Shown here one piece after another: positions 22,201-35,276 of a stretch of DNA of 64,000 nt. The position numbers and the translations under genes were made by a program. Each line of letters begins with the position of its first letter. The stretch's first letter is position 1. The DNA comes from Ptiloglossa arizonensis (taxonomy: Eukaryota > Arthropoda > Insecta > Hymenoptera > Colletidae): the NCBI RefSeq assembly GCF_051014685.1, contig NC_135059.1:4960001-5024000 (forward strand). Direction: 5' to 3'. The notes beneath the pieces were generated by a model. It searched no databases. It worked only from the letters and a program-made list of their open reading frames with translations, and was not told the origin of the DNA.

Positions 22201-25200
22201 GATATCGAGGAATGCGTTAACACGAATATTTTCAAGAAAGTTCAAATTGACAGACATCCAGTTTCCGCTCGTACCACGATCGACTACCATCGATACAAAC
22301 GGTCGCTCCGCTCGAGCGGAAAGAGCGCTCGAAACGAAAACGTTCGTGCAAGTTAACGAACAGAAATGATATTTGAGCCGAGAAACTAATCGAGAAAAAT
22401 GCACGAAAATATTGACCAACACGGGGGTAAGTAATGCAGTGCACGTTGGCAAGGCGACGATTCGCCAGAGGGCAAGTTTAAAAACACGTTTGCGTCAAGC
22501 TGCTCCCGCTCATGCATAATTCCCTCTGTTAATCCATTCCCTTTCAGACTTTCGTTCCATCGTGTAATGAGCAAAGGTTTGCGCGACCCTCGCAGGGACG
22601 GGTATACGCACACAGCCGACAACGACGACTCTTCAAAAAGGCGAGCCACCTTCCTCGTTACGATTAATATTTCCCCGCGACCTTAAGGGCGAGTCTGCGA
22701 CACGGTCCCGAAAGGAAAGATCGAGGCGAGACGGGTCCACCGTGCTCTCCTCTGTCCCTTGAATACGGTCGGTCGGACGAGACGTGAACCGAAGTGGGAA
22801 AAGTTTATCCGATCGGTCGTATTTTTTCGTCACTCGACGGGCCAAACAGCAGGATATTAGATATCCGGTTATCGGGCTGCAGTCATTTCCGATCTGCATC
22901 CAGTTACCAGTTTCCCATCGATCGTTCCACGAAGATCGGGCAGAGACACGAAGGGGCTAAACCGCTACGAAAACGACCGAGAACAAACGATTCGAGCGAC
23001 GAGATGATTTGTTGGAGGAGAGTATCGAGGACTCGTCGGAGCGGCGGGAAAGACGCAGAATCTAAATTGCCATCGTTCCATGCGCGCGCTTTTTAATAAT
23101 GTCGTAATACCAGGAGGACGGAATTGCTCTCCGCTCGCGCGCGCGCGACACGATGTTTCGCCGAAGAGAGGACGCGCGATGATAATCCAACGTCGAAGAA
23201 AAAGAAGAGGATACACCTGGCCGTTGGTTCGATACGTTCGGTCAGCCGTGGATTTATCGTCGTTATTAAAAGAACCGTCGCGATACGGTAGAGGGAGGGA
23301 AGTGAGCGTGCCTGTCGCCGCGAGTGCGAAACATTATTCAAAGAGGGACAAAAGGAGTCCGGATTAATCGGTAATTAAATCGACACCGGGCAACCGTAAC
23401 GCCACCGATACGGTCGCGTAACCGTTCCCGGTACCGAAATCGAACTCGCTTTGTTTATCCACGGATCGTGATCGAAGCTCGACGAGTTCGACATCGATCG
23501 AATTTGACAGCTCGTCGCGATGCCCGTACGGGCACTCTCCAACGGGCAAACGCTCCTAAACGTGCCCCATTTGCTGAAACTCGAGACACCATTCGAAACT
23601 CGCTGTTATCGCGATCGACCGAAGCGACGCTTAATCGTAACGCGGCATTAATAACGCGAACACTATCGCAACCCCAAACCGTACAATGTTAAGTTGTATG
23701 TTTTTCTAAGAGTATTAGTCGCGAATTTTTCTTTTTTCGATTTTCACTTTCAACTTGTCGAAAATTCGAATCTTACGGATGACCGAAACTTCGAATCTTG
23801 CGAATGACCGAAACGAAACGTCTCATGACCGAGACGTCGTCAACTTTTCTTTTTAGTACTCTTGGTTCGGCCAATGGAACGAAAGTCGAATCAGCGGGCA
23901 ACTTGATCATCCCGAATGCAATCTTTTCGCGCGCGAACAGTAGCTTTAGGAGAAACGAGATCGTGTGTACACGAATCATGAAGCTTTTCCGGCTAGCAGA
24001 GAGAGAACGAATAAATAACAATGGCTACAGACGCGACGATTTATGACACCGACTAGTCGATACAAGGAGTCGCACCAATAATTGTGCAAAATATCGTACG
24101 AGAAATCGTTAGGTTCACGATCGTCTTGGAACGCAACGAATAATCGAACGCGCTTGAAGGTTCGTTGTTGAATTCTTTACAACAATTTTACGATTCTTTG
24201 CAACTCGTTTACGAAGTTCCGTTACGTATAAACATTAACGGAGAACAGGCTGTGCAAATCATACGGAACGAAATTTATTTTTATCGTTTTGGTTATCACG
24301 AGTTCAACGCAGAACAACGGAACAGCTGCGAAATTTTGTTTCAAATTGGGCAAAACACAATCAGAAACTCGCGCGTTAATGAAACCTGCGTTTGGGAATG
24401 AGCGTGTATCGCGCTTGAATAAATCCGAGCGGTTTAATCCTCGAACGGTGTTGCGACTTTTTATTTGCATAAACGGTGTTGCGGGATCAAAAATTTCACG
24501 GGGAAAGGTGAATTAAATACTTTGTTCGGTTTCAATCCAAACGGATGAACACGACTTATATTTGAAATTCTATCGCCAGTGTCTGCGACGAACGATTCGA
24601 ATAAACGTTCGATTAGAAAAAACTGGACAATGTTATTCGAGAGTCGAGACACTTTGCGGATTGAAAATTGTTAAACGACGATTCGTGAGTATGTAAAGTT
24701 TATATTCTTCTCGAATCTGATCGTTGCTAGAAGCATCGAATAACAACGAGTCGATACCTTTCGTTTCTTCTAATCACTTTGTGTGGATCGAATACATTTT
24801 TTGATTATTTAAGTTGAATCCTGAAGGAAAATATTAGGATGGTGTAGATACAGAGAGCTGTGGCAAAGGAGATTCGCGAAACTGTATATAAAAACAGCTT
24901 CCAATGGCTTTTCGAGCATCCCCAACGATGTCTAGAGAAGTCGAGGTCAATTTATTCGTTTTTTATTGCAGAGTAATCTGAAAACTTTTCAAACAGACAG
25001 TCTACTATCCTGTGAAATAGTTTAACACTATTTGTATTGATCTTATAGTAGCTACTTCACGTCTTTTTGTAAAATACTATCATCGGCTTCGTACAGAGAT
25101 AAATTCTCGATTAACTTTATCCGTTTCGTTCTTCGTCCGTCAATTAAAAATCTAAATGTGCAATTCCCGTTAGTTTCGTTAAGGAACGTCAATTATCGGA

Positions 25201-26680
25201 AAAAGACGAATAATTTACTATGAGATTACGAGCAATCGGTAGTAGTAAATATATTTATTCGATTGTTGGGATAAAGTTCTCAAGTAGAAAGAAACAACGA
25301 GAGACACGATTTTCCTATAATCGATGTTTAATCGGTGTTCGACTATATTTCCATTATTCTCGAAATTTGTGAAATTCGTGTAAAAGAATGTTGAAAAACA
25401 TCGGTAGGTTACATTTAATAATTACTGGAAAGTATTCCACGGTGGCGCAAACCGTGTTTACTTTATAAAATTACTCTGCAGCTTTTGAAGTTATTAATTC
25501 ATATAACGTAGCCAGAATAATAGCGCTCTGGAATTCATTTATTATCAAAGACTTTTGGGTGGATTTACATTTTCACTTTGAGAAGTAACGTTACAGTTAC
25601 CGTGCGATGCTAATAAATGTAAGGGTTGTAATAACTTAACTTTTTATCAGCAAATTTATTAACGTTCGGTGATTATAAAATTATCTTTCAATTTCAGCCA
25701 AGACTTTGTAACAAAATTGTCGTCGTCCTGTTTGCAAAGACTTCGCGTTAATATTCATCGATTCGATTTAACAATTATACCTTATTTTATTACTGCAGTT
25801 TGTCGACTTTGAGAGAACACCTTTCACATCAAAGACACCCACTTTATTCACGCCTGGATACCCTCGAATGAAAAAATATTGAAAATTTTTATCGAACAGA
25901 AGTTACACAACTTCCAAAAGCCTGTAAATCGATTCAAAAATTTATTTTCATTACGTTCTCCCTTTAATCTGCCGAACTAGTCTTCCCTCGGAGAACATTG
26001 AATAAATTAACGGAACGTATCCTAAATATAAAAGAGAAAAAAAAAATGTTGAACGTGTTCCTACTAATTTACCTAACACCTCCTATCGAGGAAAGTTCCT
26101 CAATACAATTTCCCCGTTAATCGAATCGTAGCTGGAAGCTGTTATCCACTCGAATGCAATTCACCGTTGGATCGAAGACTGACCTCGCCTGTTGCGATAA
26201 CAAATGGGTTAAAACGGACGTGCGTTCCGGCGTTATAAAATAAAACAATTCTTGGAACGGAAGAACCCAACGAAAAGCAGGGATGGGTGGGGAGGGGGGG
26301 GTCAGGCGCGATATCGGCGCGAGACATAACGAGAAGAGAATCCGGGCGCCGCGTGCGGCTGATTTATACAATAATAACGTAAGCAGCACACGGCGGAGCG
26401 TAATGGTCCACGGCGTTACGGCGAAGGTCATAACGTTAGGGGTGAGAAGAATGTACGGCGCGGTGGGGCCGGTGTATCACGGCATTTGGTCGTATGCCAG
26501 TTTACTCGAGTGTACGTCGGATGTTACCGAAATAGAACTGGCTTTGAGGTCGCGGTGGCGAGGAGCGAGAAAGCGGAAAAGACGGAAAAAGCGTCGCGGG
26601 GTTCCTCTCGGTTGCGCGGGCGCACGCGCGTTCCACGTGTGTTCACGTGGTACGTGATACGTGGTACACGGTACGCGAGA

Positions 26681-26705
26681 TACGTGTACGTGTACGTGTA
26701 CGTGT
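26681..26705. repeat. (TACGTG)n hexamer repeat
   Basis: About four units of TACGTG, preceded by scattered ACGTGG words. Because the hexamer is nearly self-complementary, both strands read alike. Confidence 0.9.
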
Positions 26706-27399
26706 GGAAGCTCGCGGAGAGTCGTCGCGGCGTGGAGACAAAAGGATGGCAATATACGGTGCCGGCATAACCGCTTTCATCTGCTACGTCGACACAGTCT
26801 GCCGGATAAAAATGCAACTCCTACCAAGTCGTTTCGCTGCAACCTTACGAGCCTCGCTGCTCGTTCCACGCGCCCTCCTCGAGCAGCTACGATATGCGCG
26901 CCATTCCGACACTCGCGCCAACAAACCGGGGCGAATCGAACATTTCCCCTCACGGTTTGCGGGACCGAGCGTACACACGCGACACGAACTCGCTCCTCGA
27001 GTGTTTCTTAAATTAGACGCTTCCGTGTCGCGAGCCCACGACCGACCTGGAAAATTTCGGATTCACTCGGATGCCGCTGGGAGCGTTGTAACGCGAAATG
27101 TACCACCACCGTCTTGTCTTTCGTGGGAAATGAATTTTTTCGCTGGGAATCCGTTTTCATCGAGAGGGTAGGTGCCGATGGTTCCCCGGTTCGCGAAAAT
27201 GTCGTCGGACGATCGCAATCTCCTCCTCGGTGTCGCATTCGCGAACTCTCGATACACACCGTGCGCGACGAAAGGAAATTTTCGGCTCGATCCGAACGGT
27301 ACGCAGCCATCCGGAAGATACGATTTATTTTCTTCGTTTATCCGGAGCGATTCGTCACGGACGGCACGACGGAGATAATCCTTCGAGACGTGCTTTTCT

Positions 27400-27432
27400 C
27401 TCTTTTTTTCTTTTTTTTTCTTTTTTTTCTTT
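27400..27432. repeat. T-rich tract with C interruptions
   Basis: Runs of seven to nine T separated by single C residues. Low-complexity pyrimidine tract. Confidence 0.85.
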
Positions 27433-29611
27433 GCCTCGTGAGTTTCATCTCCGAGAACATGCACACCGAATCCGGTGAACGTACCCGCGCACCTGAGTAA
27501 ATCTTGACTCGACGGATCCTCCTGTAAATTATATATTCGGTATACGTGGTAAAGTGTGTGGAGCGAGATTTCGGAGTTGTAAAAAGTAAATTCTAGTCGA
27601 GACGGAACGATTTGAAGATTTCAAGGGACGCGTGCTCGTCGATGTGACAAGCGAATGTTGATCGTTGGTCTTTAACGAGTTATTCTTTTTTAGATTGCGA
27701 TTCATTCACGGTGTATTTATGTTTCTATTATTTCTTATTATTTTAGAATTCTTCTTTCAGTCCGATACTATGGTTTCTCGGTCTCCACATTTCTCTCTAA
27801 ACTGTAATTATAACCCTGAAGGTAAACAAATAACGCGCGAGTCGAAAGGTGAAACAAGAAACATGTTCTTTAAGACTCTGGTCTTCTGGTCTCCTAGCCC
27901 AGCCTACGCGCTAAGATCTCAGAACCCCCCACCATTTCAAATTTACCCCCACCCAGCGAATAAAAGTCTAAAGTGGAACGAGAGCCAGTCAAGAGAGAGG
28001 AAAGCGAGGAAACGTGTCTCCTCTGGTTTAAGAGCTTCGAGTTTCTTCTTCTCTTTCGTCCAAACGGAACAGCCGCACACCTCGTCCTCGTCGCGATGAA
28101 ATTCAAACTCGTCGCTCGTTAATTCTCGAGACAGACGGTGAATCGTTCGAGGAAGGCATTGCCCTTCCAGCACGGGTTCGATAATTTTCTGTCACAGAAC
28201 GAACAAGACGGTCCTGGCAAAATGTTCCAACATTGATGCGGTACAGACAGAGGCAAGCTGGAGGAGGTTTTTTGCATCGACCGATACGAAAATGCTTGCC
28301 CGTCCGTTTTTTAATCCGATTTCGTTTATCGAGAAAAGTCGAATATCGTTCGCGGAAAAATTGTGCTGGCGACGCGGGAACGAACGGCATACACAGAACC
28401 CGGCCGTCTATCCGTCGAAGCGGATTACGCGCGGCGGGAGGACTAGGGCGGGTCGTGATTTTTTGAACCCTTCGACAACCACGACGCTTTCGACTCCGTC
28501 GATGTCCGAATAATTAACCCACCATCGACCATTCCGGGCATCGAAATGTCTGTCCGCCCGATAGAACAGATCCGTTTTTCACTCGGACATTCGCGACTGG
28601 ATCGCCCGGGATTCTTATTCGTACGCTTTACGAAAATCACGGAATATTCCGCGGTGAAAAAGAAAAAAGGAAAAAAAATGATACAAAAACGTGTTTGCAA
28701 TCTTTTTCATTTCCGGAGAAAGAATTCGATTAAAAGAATTGAAGGTAAATTGAATTCGCGCGGAACTGGCGCTGACGTCTGTTTGAAAATAAGTTTCGCG
28801 GAGAGCAGCGCTGTAATTTTCAACTCGATACCATTAAAATTTCTCTTCGCCTTTGCCCTTCTCGTTTTGCACTCTTTCATTCGAAAATTCGGGGATGAAT
28901 GGAATTGAACAACGATTATAAATCGAACGTGATGGCTTTATGTGTAAAATGAACGGTGGACGAATTAAGAAATGATTCTTAATCGAGAATCATTGTCGAC
29001 GTTGCTCGAGCAAACTAACGCGATACTCTTGTCATCGGTCGCGATAACAATTTATTGCGTATTCTAACGCACCTTTGGTCGCCAATTGAATTTCGCAACT
29101 CCTGGCGATTTTGAATTTGAATATTATTATTTGTCCCTTCGCGTAATTGCGTAAATATTTATCAATCGCCGCGTTCTTCTTGAATTGGTTTTCGATACGA
29201 AACGTTTTAGAAAATATTTATACGTTAACGAGTTCGAATATAAACTTCGTAATCCCGCGTCGCGATAAAACAGCATTCAGCCTCAAAGGGAGGAAAAAAT
29301 AATGACGCCATTCACGAGAGGAGAAAAAAAGAAAAAAAAAAAAAAAACAAAGCCAACGTGACGTCAATGAACGAGGGAAGAAAAAAGAGAGCACGCAACC
29401 TAAAACTAAAGAAACCAATCCGACAAAGCTACAGGAGCTGACACGGTACTGAACGTTGGAAGAGAACAGTGGTATTAGAAAAAAATTTTTAAAGATACAA
29501 GGACTGAAAAGTGGAAACAATACATCGCTCCGGACGTGCACCATTTACGGGGAACTAGAATTCGTGGACGTATCGTTATCACTACGGGAAGAATGCAGCT
29601 ACTTTGATAGC

Positions 29612-29638
29612 TTCTATCAGCAATTGTTGCTGATAGAA
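29612..29638. repeat. Perfect 12-bp inverted repeat
   Basis: Arms TTCTATCAGCAA (29612-29623) and TTGCTGATAGAA (29627-29638) are exact reverse complements around a 3-bp spacer, TTG. This can form a compact hairpin or act as a dyad binding site. It is isolated in otherwise unremarkable sequence. Confidence 0.85.
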
Positions 29639-31009
29639 TGCAACTTCTTCTCGATGCAACGCAATTGCCAGTAGACCAAAAATTAAGTGCTCGTTGATCG
29701 TACTCGTATCGACATCGAGCGCAACGTCGTTTTATTTAGAAAAAAAAAGAAAGAAAACATCAATGAAGTTAAAATTTCGTGGATACGTCACCGCGACACA
29801 ATTTCATACGAAGAGCGATTAATATTTTACAAAAGTAATTATTACTCGCTATCGATAATAATATTATTCACATTACTACTCGTGTTACGAATTCCCTTCA
29901 AGAGGTAACCTGCAAAGCCTCCAATAAATAGTAAAAACTCCAAAGCAGTTTCCCGAAGAAGTTTCGTAAATTCGGTTCGCCGTTCGATTCCAGACTCCAA
30001 GTAAGCATCGAGCGAAGAAAGCAATCGTGACTTCCATCGAATTCGAAATATTTCTGCTCGATTTCCGGAATTTTTATCACCGCGTGTCGTTGCAACGCGA
30101 TTCGAAACACGCATCGCGATCGATACGATTTACAAACGAACGAAATTTGAATTGTTCTCGCGGAGTCTGACAATCCAGCGTACTGTACGCGCTTGTGTGT
30201 ATAATATTTTTTTTTATTTGCAAGCAGCCAACATAATGTGCAGAGAACGGGTACAGGGACAGCCGTCGCATCGACGCCCGGGATGGGAAACGTGGGCGCG
30301 GCATAAACCTGACCTCGGATAACCTAAACTAATCGGTGACCAACAACGGTCCCAGGTCACTGAGCTTTTATCGATTACCTTTCTTCCGTTACACGTTGCT
30401 TTGGGCCGAGACAGTAATGCCGTTCGATTAACCGTGCGCTTCTAACCCCCGTGCCCACCGACCCCTCTACCGCCCTCTCTTTGCGTAATTTAAAATCGGC
30501 CAGAACCGTTCGTTACGTCCGACGGGCCGCGAAAGTGAGAAAAGTAAGTACGGGAGAAGGGAAAAAAAAAAAAAGAAAACCACCCCGTGGGAGGATCGCG
30601 GGGGAATTCATTTTCCGGCACGGCGATGGCCGAACGCGCGACCTTAATGCAGTTTGGAAGAATAATACACGCCGCGCCATCCATTGAAACGGGAATACCT
30701 CGCGTGCTTTCGTAGATATAGGGATGGAAGCGAATTTATAACCGTGGGGGTTTGCGGATGTACGCGATCGGCAAGTCACTTAATATGGAGAAATGACAGA
30801 GATAGGGATAAACGAAAAGAAATCTGCTTCGATAACGACGATGAACACAAGAGCGTTCGAGACGTAAAACGTTGTAACTATCGATAGATATCGGTGTATT
30901 AATGTACAGCTCGTATGTATCTTAGGAAAACTAATAGGGGCGAGGAATAAGAGAAATTTACCGAATTGAAGACAACGTCTTCGGAAACACGTACTATGGA
31001 ACTTGAAAT

Positions 31010-31352
31010 TGTTGGAACGTAATAACGATCTAAAGAATGACAGATGTTAGCGAATGGTTTGATGTTAGTTTCGAGGACTGTCTTCGTATTGATGCAGAAG
31101 GGTCTGTCGTCCACTACCCAGTCAACGGTTTTGTTATTTTGTTTTCCGGTTTGTTCTATTTTGTTCCAGTACCAAAGTCAAGAGAAGTCACGAACAACAC
31201 AACGACACTGTTGTCGTTCACATCAAGTTATATTGCTGTATATATTTCTTTATCTCAACTTTATATACTCTTGTATGTACAATTACTGTCCTACCGGTAG
31301 TATAACAACGTAATATAATAAACTATAATATTATAAGCTGAATTTTACAAAG
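31010..31352. mobile_element. LTR-like element, copy A
   Basis: The 343-bp element starts TGTTGGAACG and ends in CTGAATTTTACAAAG, matching the termini of copies B and C with decay at the right end. Flanking pentamers GAAAT (31005-31009) and GAAGT (31353-31357) agree at 4 of 5 positions. The interior shares GAGGACTGTCTTCGTATTG with copy C in near-identical form, and GTTCACATCA with copy B. There is no coding sequence. It is read as an old solo LTR. Confidence 0.6.
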
Positions 31353-31562
31353 GAAGTAAATTTTTTCTTTGTAAAAGCGTTTGAAACCGGTCATTTTAAC
31401 TGGTAAATCTGGTGTTAAGGAACGAACGTGATCTTTGTGGGAAGATTGACAAACTGTGTGTACCTATTGAAACTGTTTCAAACGCTAGAGAATCGGATAC
31501 GAAGTGTTTGGAACTGTGCGGAACAGACCGTCTGCGTGTTTATTTTTCTAAAGTGTATGTAT

Positions 31563-31665
31563 AATTTTGGCGCGCTGAAAATGTGGCGAAGGTAGGAAAA
31601 GGAAAGGAGAGCGTGTTTCATCATGGGACTGCTAGTGAACTCGTTGGTAAGGCATTCTAGCAGTT
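31563..31665. repeat. Dispersed repeat with conserved stem-loop, copy 1
   Basis: About 100 bp similar to 47451-47561. It opens TTTTGGCGCGCTG, passes through a purine-rich middle with GAGAGCGT, and ends in a stem-loop. The arms are CTGCTAG (31629-31635) and CTAGCAG (31657-31663) around a 21-nt loop containing TTGGTAAGGCATT. The loop region slightly recalls a tRNA D-arm, but no B box is visible. Read on the minus strand, both copies also give similar peptides (LLxCLTxExT and LRxIxxAPK), so a decayed coding origin is equally possible. Confidence 0.55.
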
Positions 31666-32094
31666 CTGGAGGCAAGTGCGGGAATAATGTACGGAGAATA
31701 ACATTAGAATACTATTAATTGATTAGTTATTAATTGATTTTTTTATCCATTCGAAATATATCGCCAACCTAGCACTTTGAGCACACGGTATCTATTTCTA
31801 GATCTTGTTTTCAATTTATTACCGAAACACTTCGTTCGATGTCAACGCGCCCTTTACCTTCGACTCTTCTTACCGATATCCACAGTATTCCTTTTCATTT
31901 TCTTACAACGAATACTCAATCGGAATCGTATTCGCAAACAGGAAGAATTTCTACTTACATTCCCTTTTTCAATTACCCAGCTACACGTTGTTCACGTTTC
32001 GAGAGAATTGTACATTTCGAGGAAGTCTTCTCGCCGAGTTAACTGGTAATTTCGAATAAAAAGAAGAATAATCTTACCGGATATCGATATCGAC

Positions 32095-32595
32095 GTCTTT
32101 ACAAAAACACGAAGGAGCAAACAAAAATTTTAGAAATTCTTTTACAGGGGAGAGTCCCTCGCGCTCTTACGCTTGCGTCGTGAGAATTTCATTTAGGTCG
32201 ACAGATGGAAGATGGATAATAAAACAAACACGATTCCACGTGTTCCCTTTGAGTTGAACGATAACGATTCGACGAGAACCACGGTCAATTAGCGTACACG
32301 CGACCAGGCCGAGTGTCTCCATTTTTGAATACTATGATTTAACACCGTCTTTACGAAAGCACGAAGAAGCAAAACAAATTTAAAAAATTCTTTTACCGGG
32401 GGAAACTCCCTCGCGCTCCTACGGTTGCACCGTAAGAATTTTATTTAAGTCGACAGATGGAAGATGGATAATAAAACAAACGTGTTTCCACGTGTTCCCT
32501 TTGAGGTGAACGATAACGATTCGACGAGAACCACGGTCAATTAGCGTACACGCGACCAGAGTGTCTCCATTTTTTGAATACCGTGATTTAACACC
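32095..32595. repeat. Tandem duplication, two units of about 250 bp
   Basis: Unit 1 is about 32095-32346 and unit 2 about 32347-32595, head to tail. Both open GTCTTTAC and both contain CTCCCTCGCGCT or CCCTCGCGCT, GTCGACAGATGGAAGATGG and GAACCACGGTCAATTAGCG, and close near GATTTAACACC. By eye the units are close to nine-tenths identical, with scattered substitutions and a 4-bp loss (GGCC) in unit 2. No coding frame or known element was recognised. It looks like a fairly recent local duplication. Confidence 0.9.
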
Positions 32596-33482
32596 TCCCC
32601 ACGAGTCCCCTCCAATTATTTTCCCCGCGTTGCTCGTCCATCCCCTTTTTCTCCGCGCGGTTCGTTCGTTCTCCTTGTTCGAGTTTACCTTTCTTACGCT
32701 TTTCAGCCGAATGGACGTAGACTGAAACCAGCACCCACGGGGCTTTGTCGCGTCCCCCTTTTGTCGCGTACAATAGGACCGCTGACTAACTCGAAGTTAT
32801 CTCGGAGTACATCGGCCCTGCCGCTCCGGGAGCATCGAATTATGATTCGACGTATCGCGCGTGATTCAATTAACTTCCCCGTGCGGTGTTTCAGGGCAGA
32901 CCCTCGTCTCCGGGTAGGACGGAAGCTCACGATGGACAGACACTGTACTGGCAAATTCTGAATCGATGCCTCGATACATAAAACGCGAACAGGCGACGAA
33001 CACTCGCGAATTGTCCAAAATTCGTAAAGTTTGCAGATTCGCGAGACATACGAAGGAAAATTTCTTTTCTTCGTCGTTTCGCGACTCGAGTTCAAGGGAC
33101 GTGATTTCTTGCTAAAGTTTCACCTCTCCGGCCCTGTCTCGAAGACTACGGAAAAAACTGGGGGAGATTTTTTCGTTCGAATGTTTCGTCCTCCTTGATG
33201 GAAAACATGGGGTGCACAGGTGGACGAGAAAGTTTGACAATTGTGTTTGTATCCTTCGTGTCTGTTATGAATATTTTTGTAAAATCAGGAATGCAAGCTG
33301 TTCATAGGAGCTCAGAATTGGGAGTAGTTATTTTTCATTTCTTCAAGTTCGAAAAATCAGTCCAGTACTTCGATCGGTTGCTGTTTTAGTAAAATGTGAC
33401 ACGACGTGGTCATTTGGCCCTAACTTTTTTTCTTCGAGTATTTTTAACGTTGATAAACTCAGAAGTATAGAGCAAGTAGAGG

Positions 33483-33509
33483 AGAAATTAGAAATTAGAA
33501 ATTAGAAAT
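33483..33509. repeat. (GAAATTA)n 7-bp tandem repeat
   Basis: Nearly four consecutive units of GAAATTA. Simple-sequence repeat. Confidence 0.9.
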
Positions 33510-33602
33510 ATTTTCGTATATAAGTCACAAGCTTCATAAGTAATACACGAATAGGGATAAATAGTCTTTCATCTCTTTGAAAAGTTACTTAGGAACAATT
33601 AC

Positions 33603-34331
33603 GTGGAACTAATTTTTCGCACTCTCTGTGGAGTGACATCGAGAGAGAACGATCGAGTAAATTTTTTGTGGGTGAATTCACCTCGTAAATTAAAATTACT
33701 AGAACTAACAAAATGCTTGTTGCCTGGTTTCCCGGACTTTACAAACGTACGAAGTTACCCGAAAATCGGCATTGGACACTTCGCGAAGGTTCTTCGCCAG
33801 TCTTGGAAAAGACAGCTTTGGAGTGTCCCGATAGATTTAGTTAAAAGTTTCGTCTGTCTTGAGTGCAACATCGCTAAGTTTTGTATCCGTTTAGTTTTAA
33901 GAAAAGTGCATCCGGGAAAAATATATTACAAGTGTGTTATTTTTTTTTTCTTCTTTTTTCTTCCATTTCATTTTCCATTCTATGCATTAAAAGCACGGAA
34001 CACCTATCGAGAGCCGATTGTTCCCATACAGTTTCCATATCTCGTATCTCTGGAAGAACATATCGAACAAGTCTTACAACTGTACCTCGCAGATCAGTTT
34101 ACTCGAACTTGCTTCTTATTGTTGACTCGCAACCAATTTTTTCGTGAAATGCATATTTTTCGTGTTCTCTCGTGTAACCAAACAGAGATCCGCCACCGTA
34201 AGTTGAAAGCAACCGAAGCCACAGGATTGAATATTTTCAGAACAAAGTTTGAATTTCAAATCCTTCCCTTCAAGATACGTTTTAAATTACACGCGAAACA
34301 ACGTCGAACGCGCGATGATATTGTCCGATAA
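33603..34331 (+). other. Unexplained open frame of 242 codons
   Basis: This is the longest ATG-started frame in the window. I do not recognise a family. The predicted product has a basic, leucine-rich composition. A run of eight Phe near residue 115 comes from a T-rich tract, and no signal peptide or metal-binding pattern is clear. Other frames also stay open through parts of the region, which argues for chance. It lies in no known gene context. A real gene cannot be excluded but is unlikely. Confidence 0.15.
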
Positions 34332-35214
34332 CCATCGAAAAATGCACAAAATTAACGATAAATTAACGATTCTTAAGAGTTCCAGAGTAAAACTGAAAAT
34401 TATATCGAATACAATTATACGAAGAACCTCGAAGGGAATTACAACGTTTGGGTGAACGAAAAATCGATTCTTTTGCATTTTCTTAGTTTATAGTACCAAG
34501 AATGTTTCGATTCAAATTTTAGGTGAAAATTCGTTGAACTCAAAAAGTTACGAGCGTTTGGAAACGACGATTCGATAGTTTGAAACCGTTTTTCTCGAAA
34601 GTACATTTTTCAAGCATACGGAAGTCGTACCTTAAAAATTAACGATGGATACCGTTTTACAAATTTCCCAATTTTTTCCGCAAATTTTGCACAACGATGA
34701 CGTCAAATAAATAAATAAAACCAAAATTAACGGATACAAATCAATCAATGGATATTAACCCACGAATAAAAGTTGCAAGAAAATAGTTCGCTGGAGAAAT
34801 TTCTAAAAAAGAAAAGACACAAAATTGCTGAAACAGGGGATAACGACGACCGAAGACGAATAATGGAATTTGGAACGAGCTAAATTTCGTCGTCAAGCGG
34901 TGCGCTGCGAGTACGGCAAAACGCTGAAGATTGACACTCGAAACGGCCGCGAATTATCATCATCGTCATCGCCGACTATTCCGCTTCGCGCGAAGCACGC
35001 CATTTCGTGCGAATTATCCCACCGCGAGTAACGCCCAGCATCTAGGCCATGAATTTATCATCCTCGGAGCGCAATCTCACCGCTCCACTCCTCCTTAAGG
35101 CGTGTATTAATTTTTCAAGTGGGCCGAGGGAGCTCGCGTTTTAAAATTCACAAGTCTAAACAGAGGCTAATGCCTCTGGTACAAACGAGACTACTTAATT
35201 ATGCAGCGACGAAG

Positions 35215-35216
<2 letters not shown>

Positions 35217-35273
<57 letters not shown>
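35217..35273. repeat. (TC)n microsatellite, about 28 units
   Basis: 57 bp of uninterrupted TC dinucleotides, the longest perfect simple repeat in the window. A pure array of this length is usually polymorphic. Confidence 0.98.

Positions 35274-35276
<3 letters not shown>

Larger units (their letters stand above)
19251..31009. other. Gene-poor stretch, probably intron or flank of the dpr-like gene
   Basis: No exon could be supported. I searched the minus strand for the missing first half of Ig1 (a Cys followed by Arg-Val and a leucine-glycine turn before a phase-0 donor) and found no convincing match. Open frames up to 174 codons are present on both strands but are CpG-driven and lack motifs. 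Low-complexity tracts and a 12-bp palindrome at 29612-29638 are the only notable items. Confidence 0.45.
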
